In this document: piece by piece, positions 1 through 8,764 of the stretch
Layout of the letters: every line of letters begins with the position of its first letter
Numbering within the stretch: the first letter of the stretch is position 1
Source of the DNA: an uncultured Acetatifactor sp.
GTDB lineage: Bacteria; Bacillota; Clostridia; Lachnospirales; Lachnospiraceae
Assembly: GCA_910585805.1 (NCBI GenBank)
Contig: CAJUFB010000011.1
Span: 1 to 63,443, forward strand
Direction: 5' to 3'
DNA length: 63,443 nt
The notes under the pieces: generated by a model
Databases searched by the model: none
What the model was told of the DNA's origin: nothing
What the model saw: only the letters and a program-made list of their open reading frames with translations
Made by a program: the position numbers and the translations under genes

Positions 1-74
1 ACTATACCATCATGCCGCAAATAAATCACAAATAATTTTTGAACAGTTCCTTACAGCCATTTTTCACTATATTT

Positions 75-103
75 TTGAAGACTTCCTCAGGATATGTTAT
101 AGT
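75..103 (+). promoter_or_regulatory. Candidate promoter for an antisense RNA
   Basis: A TTGAAG box (75-80) and a TATAGT box (98-103) are separated by exactly 17 bases, close to the housekeeping sigma consensus. It points rightward into the 3' end of the small toxin-like gene on the opposite strand. No rightward coding gene follows, so a non-coding transcript is the simplest reading. Confidence 0.5.
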
Positions 104-109
104 AAACTT

Positions 110-215
110 AGGGAAAAGCCATCGAAGCAGCTCTACCCCAAATTACAACTAAACTTCCCAGCCAGAAGCCGGGTCAGTCGTCACTATTATGAGTAATGGC
201 GGCTATTTCTTTTTT
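110..215 (+). ncRNA. Candidate antisense RNA (type I antitoxin)
   Basis: The transcript predicted from the promoter at 75-103 would start near 110 and meet a hairpin with arms 176-183 and 197-204 (eight pairs, two of them G-U), followed by a T-rich run at 205-215, which is the layout of an intrinsic terminator. The last 29 bases are complementary to the end of the toxin-like reading frame. This convergent arrangement with 3' overlap resembles txpA/RatA and bsrG/SR4 of Bacillus. The RNA is inferred only from promoter, terminator and position. Confidence 0.4.
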
Positions 216-309
216 CCCCGAAAGATTGTGAGCACAACCCAATCAGGGCAACAATGCATATTCCAATCTGAATCAAATCAGCGTATGTAACACACATTGC
301 ATCACCCAT
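187..309 (-). CDS. Small holin-like toxin family protein
   Basis: The frame encodes about 40 residues: a short N-terminus containing VTYADLIQIG, one hydrophobic segment (roughly residues 14-27, IGICIVALIGLC) and a basic tail. The pattern (M)VTY-x-DL-hydrophobic-helix-K/R tail is that of the putative holin-like toxin family common in Firmicutes, whose products insert in the cell's own membrane. Two ATGs are possible (309 or 297); a GGGAGGGT purine tract lies upstream and favours 309. The palindrome ACCCAT-GCT-ATGGGT covers the start region and could hide it in mRNA. A longer upstream in-frame extension exists but overlaps the neighbouring glycosyltransferase end and looks spurious. Confidence 0.55.
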   Translation of the reverse strand: MGDAMCVTYADLIQIGICIVALIGLCSQSFGEKRNSRHYS

Positions 310-418
310 GCTATGGGTGTACCCTCCCTTTCTTTCGTCCAGAGGGCTACCTGAACCCTCCGAAACACAAGAGGGGTAAAGCCCAGTTTCCAGTTGTTCT
401 CTATCATTTTCAAAAGCC

Positions 419-2233
419 CTAGGCTTTACCGCAAAGGTACACCGTATCCCCATATACACTTTCACTGCTTTCCAGCAGGACTTCCTCCACCTCCCAGCCA
501 TACTTCCGAAGCGCCTCCAGCACCGCTGCTTCATCCACAGTGCTTTTCCTCAGCACCACTACCTGGTCCCGCTGTTCAAGATCGGCCGTATCCGCCCGTC
601 CTTCCAGCTCCCAGATATGCAGCAGCAGCGTCTCACGATATTCCGTAAATTCCATCAGATTATAATAATAGCCCTGTCCGTCATACATACAGATGCATGG
701 GAATTCGGCATACGCTTTCGCAAGCTCATACTGCCGCTCATACCCCTTATACAGGTAATGTCCGTCATAGCCCGCCACATTGACAGCTCCCAGGAGAAGC
801 GCCGGCAAAAGCATCCAACAGAAACTGACACCGGGAAAAACAGCAAAAATACGCGCCAGCACAAGTGTCATAATAACAGCAGCAAAGGGAAACACCGGCA
901 TAACATAGCGGTCCACCAGATAGGGAGACATTCTTGCCGCCAGAAGAAAATAACAGCAGCAGGGCACAAGCAGCATGAGACAGATGCAGAAGCCCTCCTT
1001 CCCCTCTGTCCGTGCCGGGTCTGCGACACGCTCATTTTCCCCCTGCCGCGCCAACCCTGCCGCCTGCTCTGTCCCCTGCATCTGCTGTGAGCTTTCCTTC
1101 CCCTTTCTCCCCCGCAGCCAGGCAAATAATAACCCCGCAGCGCCACAGCCTGCAGCAAAAACCCCCGGAAGAACTCCTCCAAAACAGGCTTCCATAAAAA
1201 TCGTCCCAAAAGCCCCCAGTCTGATCCCGTAGCCATCGAAGCCGTTTCCAAGATTCTGGAGCGCTTCCATCCCCCTGCCGCTGGAAAAAATGTCCTCCAC
1301 CGCATAAGGAAAAACAGCCAGCCCGATAACGGCAGCCAAAATCATGCTCCCCACATATCCCCGACATTCCCGGTACCTCTTTTTCAGGATCAGCAGCCCG
1401 GCCGTCACCCCTGCCAGCGCCAGACAGTAAAACAGGAAAAAGTATTGGGTCCAGAAGCCCAATATCGTCACAAGTGTCAGTTTTGCATTTTTCCTTTCAA
1501 ATCCCTTTTCCAGCCATTTTTTTACATGCAGGTAAAAAAGCGCAACACACATAAACGTCATGGTTCCGTACATACGGATCAGCAATGCAGTAGCAATTGC
1601 CCCTGCGGACAGGCCATACAGCAGCCCCATACAGATTCCCGCCGTTCTTCCGGAGCCTCCAGGGATCACCCCGCCCTTTTCCAGCACTGTCCCCAACCGG
1701 AAAAAGCAGATGATGCATCCCGCTATCGCCAGCAGATTGATCACACAGCCCGGCAGCGGCGACAGGCTGCCCTGAAAGACGGAGGATATGGTATGTAAAA
1801 GCATGTAGTGAAAAGGCGGATGATTATCGTCCTTCACATTAAAATACACGGACAGATAGTTAAAACAGTCCTCGCTGTCCACCGTAAGGTAATCCCGAAA
1901 CTGTTTTGCGGTAATCCAGACCGGCTCCGGATATACATCCGCCTGGTACTGAAGCGCCATGCTCTCTTCCCCGTTCCGCAGAAGATCCCAGGTTCTTACC
2001 ACAAGGTTGACAAATGTCTCCCCGAAGGATTCGCCGATGATTTCCTGCTCCACAAATTTCTTCAGCCGGCCCACGGGCTGCGTGGACACAATCCATGGAT
2101 TGTACTCCGCGTTTGACAGTTCCATGGACAGGAGTTCATCTATATGATAACCTTCTTTTTGAAACACAAAGCAGCACAGCACTGCCAGGATGCACAGCAG
2201 TACCGCCGCTTCCCCCACATGCTTTTTCCTCAT
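419..2233 (-). CDS. Polytopic membrane glycosyltransferase-like protein (GT-C / GT39-like)
   Basis: A protein of about 604 residues starting MRKKHVGEAAVLL, with an N-terminal signal-anchor helix and about ten hydrophobic segments. The first outer loop carries an acidic motif (YHIDELLSMELSNAEY) and a later DDNHPPFHYMLL motif. Acidic residues in the first loop and H-P-P-F/L-x-Y are typical of PMT/ArnT-like GT-C enzymes, which use lipid-linked sugars on the outer membrane face. The segment around residues 380-410 is hydrophilic. Its AGGAGG site lies just downstream of the duplicated palindrome at 2249-2387. A role in surface-glycan assembly follows from the neighbouring SGNH, MBOAT and glycosyltransferase genes; the substrate is unknown. 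Confidence 0.6.
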   Translation of the reverse strand: MRKKHVGEAAVLLCILAVLCCFVFQKEGYHIDELLSMELSNAEYNPWIVSTQPVGRLKKFVEQEIIGESFGETFVNLVVRTWDLLRNGEESMALQYQADVYPEPVWITAKQFRDYLTVDSEDCFNYLSVYFNVKDDNHPPFHYMLLHTISSVFQGSLSPLPGCVINLLAIAGCIICFFRLGTVLEKGGVIPGGSGRTAGICMGLLYGLSAGAIATALLIRMYGTMTFMCVALFYLHVKKWLEKGFERKNAKLTLVTILGFWTQYFFLFYCLALAGVTAGLLILKKRYRECRGYVGSMILAAVIGLAVFPYAVEDIFSSGRGMEALQNLGNGFDGYGIRLGAFGTIFMEACFGGVLPGVFAAGCGAAGLLFAWLRGRKGKESSQQMQGTEQAAGLARQGENERVADPARTEGKEGFCICLMLLVPCCCYFLLAARMSPYLVDRYVMPVFPFAAVIMTLVLARIFAVFPGVSFCWMLLPALLLGAVNVAGYDGHYLYKGYERQYELAKAYAEFPCICMYDGQGYYYNLMEFTEYRETLLLHIWELEGRADTADLEQRDQVVVLRKSTVDEAAVLEALRKYGWEVEEVLLESSESVYGDTVYLCGKA

Positions 2234-2248
2234 CCGTAATGCCTCCTA

Positions 2249-2387
2249 TTCCAGTTCCGTATCTGCCCATCTGGTACCAGGCATGGGCAGAGAATTTCCG
2301 GCCGCTAAGTGATGCGTCCGTAAATCCTCTGGGCACCAGATGGGCAGATACTGTTTTCCAGTTCCGTATCTGCCCATCTGGTACCAG
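2249..2387 (-). repeat. Duplicated arm and inverted copy in the leader of the GT-C gene
   Basis: A 32-base segment is repeated exactly at 2249-2280 and 2356-2387. Between them, at about 2333-2350, lies an inverted copy of its core (arm CAGATGGGCAGATAC). In the leftward transcript the order is arm, inverted arm, arm, so the middle strand can pair over about 16 bases with either outer arm. The downstream arm ends about ten bases before the AGGAGG site of the gene starting at 2233. Tracts after each direct copy (GCAGAGAATTT) are also related. It could be a switchable leader or simply a repeat remnant. Confidence 0.6.
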
Positions 2388-2419
2388 ATACAAGCAGAGA
2401 ATTTATGGCCGCCCCCATT

Positions 2420-3853
2420 TTATCTTACGCAGATGTATTCTCCCAGGGCCTGAAACCCTACTTCATCAACGATCTGTCCCAGCGCCTTGTCGTAGACAAT
2501 AATGTCGATCCCCTGGGACGCTTTCCCGTACTCCTGGCGGTCTATCACGATCTGCAGTTCGTCTCCGTCTCTGTTTATCAGCAGATCACTGCCGCCTATT
2601 CTCATATGGCGGAAACAGTCTTCTCCCACGGTCTGATAAAGCACCGTTCCGTCCTCAATGACCCAGACGCCTTCCCGGTCAAAAAATTCTTCGCCGATAC
2701 CCACGCCCTCCAGCCTGTCTGCCAGATCCTCCGCCTCAGCCAGATACTCCCCATGAGAAAAGACGATGTATATGTAGTCATCCCGGTACATTTTGACCGC
2801 ATCCAGATAGGCTCCCAGATCCGCCGTCTGCTGCAGGCTGCGGTTCTGCATCTGGTGGTTCCATATCAGCAGATTTTCCTCCCAAAGCCTGTATCTCTCG
2901 TCCCCTCTTCTGTCCTGAAGCTCATAACGTTCCGACAGGTATCCGCCCAGATGATCAGACACCTTCAGCGCGCCATAGGAATTGGTATGCCCTGTGTCGG
3001 TAAAATCCTGTTCCACATCCAGCCCCAGCTCCTGATGCAGAGCGATCAGATTCAAAAAGGGCACCTGATGGGCCTCCGCCAGGCTCTCTACATACCTGTA
3101 ACGCATCTGTGTCTCCTCGTCCGCTCCGAAGGGCGCAAGAAAAAAGCACAGCTCCACCCCCTTTTCTTCTGCCAGGTCAAAGATCCGCTCCAGCCAGATC
3201 TCCTCCTCCTCCCCGATGGCAATCTGTTCCTCTCCATGGTAGACGGAGATTTCCCCGATATTTTCCCCGTAAAAGCCCCCGGCATGTCCTATATAAGTGC
3301 GCATCATCTCATCCTGTCTGAAATCCTTTTCCGTAAGCTCCGCGTAACGAGTGTGGATAATGGGCCATTTCAGCAAAAGTTCTCTGACCTCCTCCGCTTC
3401 CGCAATATCTCCCACCGCATCCGCAAAATTCTGTGAGATCTGATACCCCAGCAGATTGCGGTACATATTGCCCTTGATCTGATAGCCGTGGAAATTAGTG
3501 TAGTACATCTCCACGCAGACTACCCTGGGCTGCTGCGTCTTCAGCGCTTCCTTCATACAGTGATAAGAGCTGGCCAGATCCTGACCGGAAATGGATAAGC
3601 TGAAGGCAGCGATCCCATACTTTTCCCATAAAACAGCCGGATTAATCGAGCAATAGCAATGGCTGCTCCCCAGGAAAAGCACATCCACCACATCCCTTTC
3701 CAATCCATAAAAGGTTTTCATGGAGGACAGATACCCTCCCCCCGTATCCTTCCAGGAGAACACCTTATATGTACAGGAAAACAATATCACAGCCACTGTA
3801 CAGAATGTAACCGCCTTTACTCCGTTTTTATACCTTATCATCCTGCCTCCCAA
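2420..3853 (-). CDS. SGNH/DltD-AlgJ-like protein partnering the MBOAT acyltransferase
   Basis: A protein of about 477 residues with one N-terminal membrane helix (AVTFCTVAVILFSC) and an extracytoplasmic remainder. The block VDVLFLGSSHCYCSINP (near residue 55) is a GDSL/SGNH block I with the nucleophile in GSSH, and DTGHTNSYGALK (near residue 290) supplies the Asp-x-x-His of block V. Paired SGNH and MBOAT proteins (DltD/DltB, AlgJ-AlgX/AlgI) pass acyl groups through the membrane to extracellular polymers. It lies nine bases downstream of the MBOAT gene, so they are surely co-transcribed. The exact acceptor is unknown. The C-terminal third, after residue 330, is not recognised. Confidence 0.75.
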   Translation of the reverse strand: MGGRMIRYKNGVKAVTFCTVAVILFSCTYKVFSWKDTGGGYLSSMKTFYGLERDVVDVLFLGSSHCYCSINPAVLWEKYGIAAFSLSISGQDLASSYHCMKEALKTQQPRVVCVEMYYTNFHGYQIKGNMYRNLLGYQISQNFADAVGDIAEAEEVRELLLKWPIIHTRYAELTEKDFRQDEMMRTYIGHAGGFYGENIGEISVYHGEEQIAIGEEEEIWLERIFDLAEEKGVELCFFLAPFGADEETQMRYRYVESLAEAHQVPFLNLIALHQELGLDVEQDFTDTGHTNSYGALKVSDHLGGYLSERYELQDRRGDERYRLWEENLLIWNHQMQNRSLQQTADLGAYLDAVKMYRDDYIYIVFSHGEYLAEAEDLADRLEGVGIGEEFFDREGVWVIEDGTVLYQTVGEDCFRHMRIGGSDLLINRDGDELQIVIDRQEYGKASQGIDIIVYDKALGQIVDEVGFQALGEYICVR

Positions 3854-3862
3854 CCTCCGGCG

Positions 3863-5341
3863 TCAAAACTGGAAATAGATAAACTGAGAAGAAGAAAACT
3901 GTATGCCGTAAATGCCAAAAACCAGTGTCGCCCACATGACCGCAAGCAGCACACCCCAGCGGAACCAGATGCACTGCTCCGCAAGGAAACCGGAAAAGCT
4001 CTGGTTCTTTTTATTGCGTATCAGATCTACCAGGAAGAGTACCGCCACCCCCGCCAGCAGGATATTGAACTCCGGTCGCTCCAGTCCCAGTGTATAGATC
4101 TCCCCGTTAAACAGAGACCATGGATCCCATTTCACCACCATGCGCGTACAATATTCCAATGCCGCACGGACACCGTCCGCCCGGAAAAAGATCCACGCCA
4201 GATCCACCAGCAGGAACGTAACCACGGTCTGCAGCATCCGATAACTGAAGCTCTCTGTCCTTGTCTTCAGCCGGCGATTGATATCCATGCGAATCCTGCC
4301 TGTCAGATCTCCCACGATCTGATACACTCCGTGCAGCATCCCCCATGCCAGAAAATTCCAGCCTGCGCCATGCCACAGACCGCTGACGGTAAATGTGATC
4401 AAAAGGTTTGCATATTTCCTGCCTTCGGAACACCGGCTCCCGCCCAGCGGAATATACAGATAATCCCGAAACCAGGTGCTCAGAGAGATGTGCCAGCGGC
4501 GCCAGAAGTCCCGGACGGATACTGCAAAATAGGGTGTGTTGAAATTTTCCATCAGCTCAAACCCCATGACCCTGGCAGCCCCTGTTGCTATGGTAGAATA
4601 ACTGGCGAAATCACAGTAGATCTGCAATGCAAACCCCAACGCTCCGGCCGCCAGCGCCACGGTTCCGTACATAAAATAATTGTCGAAAACCGTATCCACC
4701 AAAATCGCCGCCCTGTCCGCTATGACCATCTTCTGAAAAAGGCCCCACACCATCAGCATCAGCCCGTCCGTCACCCGCTCATAATTCCACAGCTTCCGCT
4801 TTTCCATCCGGACGATCTGCTGCAGCAGACGGTCAGAACGCTCGATAGGCCCTGCCACAAGCTGCGGAAAAAAAGAGACAAACAACGCATACCGGAAAAA
4901 ATTCTTCTCCGGTTCTGTTTTTCCCCTGTAGACATCCAGAGTATAACTTAACGCCTGAAATGTATAAAAGGAAATTCCTACCGGCAGCAGGATATCAAAG
5001 TGCCCCTCCATCAGCGTCAGGCCGAGCTTCCCCAACACTTTGCCGCAGGTATCCAGAAAAAAATTGAAATATTTAAAGAAAAACAGAACACCAAGGTTGA
5101 GCACAAGGCAGGAGACCAACAGCGGCTTCTTCCACCTGCCGTACCTGCACATCAGCCTGCCGCAAACCCATGTTACGATCGTCGATGCCAAAATCAGCAG
5201 GATGTACTTCACATTCCAGCACATATAGAAAAAGTAACTTGCCGCCAACAGCCAAAAACAGCGCAGTCTGGCCGGTACCAGAAAAAAGACCAGTACAACA
5301 ATTGGGAAAAAAATCAAAAAATCCACAGAATTGAACAGCAC
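3863..5341 (-). CDS. MBOAT family O-acyltransferase (DltB/AlgI-like)
   Basis: A polytopic protein of about 492 residues. The core motif FWRRWHISLSTWFRDYLYIP and the conserved histidine in GLWHGAGWNFLAWG are the hallmarks of AlgI/DltB-type membrane-bound O-acyltransferases, which move acyl groups from a cytoplasmic donor towards an extracellular acceptor. The start is set at GTG 5341 because AAGGAGG ends six bases before it and the family usually begins LFNSVDFLIFFP; an upstream TTG would add 11 residues without a site. It forms a tight pair with the SGNH protein downstream. Acetylation of the locus polysaccharide is the likely job, by context. Confidence 0.85.
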   Translation of the reverse strand: MLFNSVDFLIFFPIVVLVFFLVPARLRCFWLLAASYFFYMCWNVKYILLILASTIVTWVCGRLMCRYGRWKKPLLVSCLVLNLGVLFFFKYFNFFLDTCGKVLGKLGLTLMEGHFDILLPVGISFYTFQALSYTLDVYRGKTEPEKNFFRYALFVSFFPQLVAGPIERSDRLLQQIVRMEKRKLWNYERVTDGLMLMVWGLFQKMVIADRAAILVDTVFDNYFMYGTVALAAGALGFALQIYCDFASYSTIATGAARVMGFELMENFNTPYFAVSVRDFWRRWHISLSTWFRDYLYIPLGGSRCSEGRKYANLLITFTVSGLWHGAGWNFLAWGMLHGVYQIVGDLTGRIRMDINRRLKTRTESFSYRMLQTVVTFLLVDLAWIFFRADGVRAALEYCTRMVVKWDPWSLFNGEIYTLGLERPEFNILLAGVAVLFLVDLIRNKKNQSFSGFLAEQCIWFRWGVLLAVMWATLVFGIYGIQFSSSQFIYFQF

Positions 5342-5374
5342 TGCCGGCCTCCTTGTACACACATTCTCTGCCAA

Positions 5375-5596
5375 TTATTGCATCACCGCGTTTTGGCAAT
5401 GTTTCTCCTGCTGTGCGGTTGCAATCCAATGTCCTGTCTGCATGCAAGCTATTGCAATGCATACGAACCATTGAATCAGCAACCGCAGATGTGAAAATTT
5501 TTTTGAATTATTTTCAGTATAAATTATAACTTTCTGTTGTACTCTTGTCAATGGATACTCGGCTTCTCCCAGCTTATTCAGTGCTTTACGTACCAT
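5375..5596 (-). CDS. Possible small unknown protein
   Basis: A 73-codon frame with a good ribosome site (CAGGAG, five bases before ATG) that ends 34 bases before the MBOAT start. It has a basic N-terminal half and one hydrophobic stretch (LLIQWFVCIAIACM). No family is recognised. It may be an upstream membrane peptide of the acylation operon or a chance frame. Confidence 0.25.
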   Translation of the reverse strand: MVRKALNKLGEAEYPLTRVQQKVIIYTENNSKKFSHLRLLIQWFVCIAIACMQTGHWIATAQQEKHCQNAVMQ

Positions 5597-5705
5597 GAAA
5601 ACTCCTGAATCCCTTCCTTTTCATGGAAGCCGCCGTCCATGCTGAAATGTTTCTAAACTTCTCCTGCTCACAAATGCTTTTCATCTGTCGATATCCATGC
5701 TAAAA

Positions 5706-5808
5706 TATACAGCAGACCGCCAGGATTTACAGTGATGCCTCCGGAAAAATACCTGGCTGGCGGTCTGCAGTCGGATTGTACTGCAAATGTAACCGTTGCG
5801 CAGTATAA
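5706..5808 (+). repeat. TATAC-GTATA palindromic element, copy 1
   Basis: A 103-base element bounded by TATAC and GCAGTATAA. The first hairpin has perfect 12-base arms GCAGACCGCCAG (5712-5723) and its complement (5757-5768). A second, weaker hairpin uses TACTGC and the terminal GCAGTA. Length, internal phrases (GATTTAC, TGGCTGGCG, GCAGTCGG) and ends match the elements at 61781-61885 and 35814-35919, while the arm sequences differ yet remain complementary. Confidence 0.65.
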
Positions 5809-5951
5809 GGAAGTGTCTACAAATAACCGCTACAAGTTTGCAGCAATTTTTATTGTATTTCCGGGCTTTTTCCTGTACATATTACAGGAACCGCTTCGCG
5901 AACCCTGTAATCAAAGGGAAATTGCAGCGGTTATTTTCCGACAATTCCTAA
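5807..5951 (+). mobile_element. MITE-like element, copy A
   Basis: About 145 bases with imperfect terminal inverted repeats: TAAGGAAGTGTC-ACAAATAACCGC on the left and, read inward from the right, TTAGGAATTGTC-GAAAATAACCGC. The interior contains a palindrome with arms ATTACAGG and CCTGTAAT around a GC-rich loop. A near-identical copy in reverse orientation is at 48319-48464 and a shorter one at 62469-62582. It encodes nothing, so movement would need a transposase elsewhere. Its left end shares TAA with the preceding palindromic element. Confidence 0.7.
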
Positions 5952-5981
5952 ATAAAAAGTCCGGCGAAAGGAGAAGCCCTC

Positions 5982-7517
5982 ATGTCCCTATGGAAAACAA
6001 CACGCCACACCGCCAAAAATCCGGCTGTCCTCATAGCCGCTGCCGCAGGAATCCTCCTGGCAGCGGCCCTTGCCGCCTTCATACTACATCAAGGTAGTCA
6101 AACCACCTCTCCCGTACCCGTGCTGCAGGAAGACGACGGAAAAATGGCCGAAGACCTTCTGCGTCTCTCGGCAGAAACCTACAGCGCCGCCCTGCTCTCC
6201 ATGCATTCCACCGCAAATTTCAAGGAAGAAGCCTTCCTCCGTTACAGGGGCCTGGATACGCTGGTAGCTGCCCATGCCATCCGAAGCACCGGAGAGCTCT
6301 CCCAATATCTGGAGTGCATCCTCTCTTCCGGCAATCCTGTTTCCGACCTCTATATCTGCCCTGACCCCGAGCTGCTCTGGGCCGCTGCAGGAGAGACGGC
6401 AAAAGTCTGGAAAGACAGCCTGAAGCAGGATTTCTGCTCTTATATAGAGGCCCATCCCCAGATTGCCTTCTCACTGCTGCTGCCCTATCCCTGTCTGGAC
6501 TACTGGCTGGAATCGGAGACGGCAGAACTGGATACGGCTCTCACGCTTTATCACAACCTGATAAACGAACTCCGGGTTTATCCAAATGTCCGGATCTTCT
6601 TCCCCGGCGCCCAGGAATGGCTGATCCTGAACCCGGATAATTACACGGACACCTGCTTTGACACAAATGAAGTCATCACGGAAAGCCTCCTTTGCCATGT
6701 TTTCTGCGACGGTGATTATGCCGTTACTCCGGAAAACGAAGCGGATATCTGGCAGAGTCTGCGGGAAACCATTGCCCGGGAAAAGGCGTCTCCCACCCGG
6801 CATGCAGACCTTTCAGACTACTGTCTCGTCTTCTTCGGGGACAGTGTCCTTGGAAATTACCCGGGAAGCTTCTCCATTCCCGGTTATATAACAGGTCTGT
6901 CGGATGCCTCCTCCTTTAACTTTGCCGTCAGCGGCACATCCGCTTCCTCCATGGAAACTGTAAGCCGCCCTGATTTTCCGGATATCATCGGCGACTTTCT
7001 GGCAGAAAATACCACCCCCGCTGAAAATGGCTGTCAATTTACCCCCGAAAGCACCTCCCCGGAGGAACTGGAGGGCAGGAAGCTATGCTTTCTCATCAGC
7101 TACGGCTTCAACGACTATTTCGACGGAGCCACTGTGGAAAATCCCCTGGACCCTTATGATATCCACAGCTTCAAGGGCGGGCTGCGAACCTGCATCGCCA
7201 GGCTGCAGGAAGCCTTTCCCGATGCCGCCTATATCCTTATGACACCTACCCGCACCAGCGCCTTTGATTTCGGAACTGACCGCCGCAGCGAAAACGGAGG
7301 CTGTTTTTTAGACTATATCAATGCAGTCAAAGAAATTGCCGCAGAAACCGGCGCCTGTCTGATCGACAACTACACTGCCTTCACCATAACAGAAGAAAAT
7401 CTGGACACCTATCTGGCAGACGGCATTCATCCCAATGAGACAGGCCGTCTGACCATAGCCTGCAGAATCATAGACTTTATAGAGAATGAATTTCCTGATC
7501 AGCCCGCCATAAAATAA
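5982..7517 (+). CDS. Secreted or membrane-anchored SGNH/GDSL hydrolase
   Basis: A protein of about 511 residues, the only long rightward gene in the first 18 kb. An N-terminal helix (AVLIAAAAGILLAAALAAF) anchors or exports it. The SGNH blocks are clear: FFGDSVLGNY (block I Ser, near residue 285), FAVSGTSASS (Gly), SYGFNDYFDG (Asn) and LADGIHPNETG (Asp and His, near residue 485). The N-terminal half (residues 40-270) is not recognised. Such esterases remove or transfer acetyl groups on surface glycans, which fits the adjacent MBOAT/SGNH pair. Its 3' end overlaps the convergent neighbour by 19 bases. Confidence 0.75.
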   Translation: MSLWKTTRHTAKNPAVLIAAAAGILLAAALAAFILHQGSQTTSPVPVLQEDDGKMAEDLLRLSAETYSAALLSMHSTANFKEEAFLRYRGLDTLVAAHAIRSTGELSQYLECILSSGNPVSDLYICPDPELLWAAAGETAKVWKDSLKQDFCSYIEAHPQIAFSLLLPYPCLDYWLESETAELDTALTLYHNLINELRVYPNVRIFFPGAQEWLILNPDNYTDTCFDTNEVITESLLCHVFCDGDYAVTPENEADIWQSLRETIAREKASPTRHADLSDYCLVFFGDSVLGNYPGSFSIPGYITGLSDASSFNFAVSGTSASSMETVSRPDFPDIIGDFLAENTTPAENGCQFTPESTSPEELEGRKLCFLISYGFNDYFDGATVENPLDPYDIHSFKGGLRTCIARLQEAFPDAAYILMTPTRTSAFDFGTDRRSENGGCFLDYINAVKEIAAETGACLIDNYTAFTITEENLDTYLADGIHPNETGRLTIACRIIDFIENEFPDQPAIK

Positions 7518-8677
7518 GTTTCCCCCTGCAGCAGCCTGACGAAGAAAACCAGCCCGCAGAAAAGCTGATAGGCCAGCACGACTCCGGAAACAGCAAACCC
7601 GATCCTGTAAAACAGGCAATGCTCCTCTTTCTTCCATAAACGGAGCCACTTTTCCAGACTGAAGACAAAGGCCAGAAACAGAGCCATACAATAACCCCAC
7701 AGGAAATTCCCGTCCCGGGAACGGCTTCCTGTCTCCACTAAAAGCAATGCCTCCAGGAATCCCACGCCTGTCATCCCCCAGGCGAAAAGATACTGTCTGT
7801 CACGCAGAAGCTCTCTGAGCGAAAACAGCAGCACCACCAGCGGAAACGCCATGGAACACAGCACTGCCACCTTGGTCCTGTTGGCGTGCAGGGCAAAAGT
7901 ATACCAGGGCGACAGCGCAATGCCATGCCCGGTATCCTCCCCAAAGAGCACCATATTCTGCCACAATACCACACCGCAGGCCGGCAGCACAGTGCTTCCC
8001 AGCAGAAACACCTGCCGAAAGGAAACCTTCCGGCACAGATCCGCCAGCAGCTTCACCGCCAGCACAGGCGCAAATACCGTGAGAAAACTGGGCTTGATGC
8101 CCGTACACAGCACCAGCAGCCCTGCCAGAACAAACCACCGCCTGCCCGTAAGACGCTCCCTGTAACCCTTCTCCGCTTTCAGATAACAGATCATCACCGC
8201 CAGCGCAGCAGGCTTCATACACTGGTATGTAGAATTATGCCAGATATTCCCTGACTGATAGCTCACATACCGGTATTCCCCGGCAAAGCGCCAGAAGAAG
8301 GGCATCACCAGATTCAGCGCCAGCGCGCAGCCCAATGTCAGCGCATCCGGTTTCTTTCTCCCCGTCAGAAGCTCCAGCAGTCTCTCTGTGAGAAACACAC
8401 ACAATACCGAAGCAGCCGCCAGAAACAGGGCGATCAGCACGGTACCATTTCCTCCCAGCCGGTATAGAAGCTGATATGCATAAGCGGTAAAACTGTAATA
8501 CCATCCGTCATCTATGATCATACTGATATGATACGGCAGATCCGACTGAAAATACCGGTTATTGTAATCCAGCGGCTGAATGGACTGCATATAAAAAAGA
8601 TAAAAGCACAGTCCGCCATATGCCAGTATAACACCCCACAGTATAAACGCCGTATATTTTGACATTCTGCTTTTCAT
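7499..8677 (-). CDS. Polytopic membrane protein of the polysaccharide locus
   Basis: About 392 residues with roughly nine hydrophobic segments and no soluble domain. Start ATG 8677 follows CAGGAG. The first outer loop contains NRYFQSDLPYHISMIIDDGWYY-like acidic and aromatic residues, similar in style to GT-C glycosyltransferases or polymerases, but no family motif can be named. It is the last gene of the leftward run that begins at gmd, and follows another large GT-C-like protein, so a role in transfer or polymerisation of lipid-linked sugars is an inference from position. Confidence 0.5.
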   Translation of the reverse strand: MKSRMSKYTAFILWGVILAYGGLCFYLFYMQSIQPLDYNNRYFQSDLPYHISMIIDDGWYYSFTAYAYQLLYRLGGNGTVLIALFLAAASVLCVFLTERLLELLTGRKKPDALTLGCALALNLVMPFFWRFAGEYRYVSYQSGNIWHNSTYQCMKPAALAVMICYLKAEKGYRERLTGRRWFVLAGLLVLCTGIKPSFLTVFAPVLAVKLLADLCRKVSFRQVFLLGSTVLPACGVVLWQNMVLFGEDTGHGIALSPWYTFALHANRTKVAVLCSMAFPLVVLLFSLRELLRDRQYLFAWGMTGVGFLEALLLVETGSRSRDGNFLWGYCMALFLAFVFSLEKWLRLWKKEEHCLFYRIGFAVSGVVLAYQLFCGLVFFVRLLQGETYFMAG

Positions 8678-8764
8678 ATTCCGTCTCCTGTTCCCTTCCT
8701 GTCACTTCTCTCCCGTCCCCTCCGCAGCCACAGTGGTTCCGGACCTGCCCGTATTCCCTGCTCA

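Larger units (their letters stand above)
5597..5981. other. Gene-free interval with two repeat elements
   Basis: No credible reading frame lies between the small frame and the SGNH gene. The interval is filled by a two-hairpin palindromic element (5706-5808), directly abutted by a MITE-like element (5807-5951). The following gene's GGCGAAAGGAG ribosome site begins just after the MITE, so its promoter must lie in or before these repeats. Confidence 0.6.

Noticed and set aside
187..534. 115-codon version of the toxin-like gene
   Set aside because: The N-terminal 75 residues are antisense-like and overlap the end of the GT-C gene; only the last 40 residues fit a known family.
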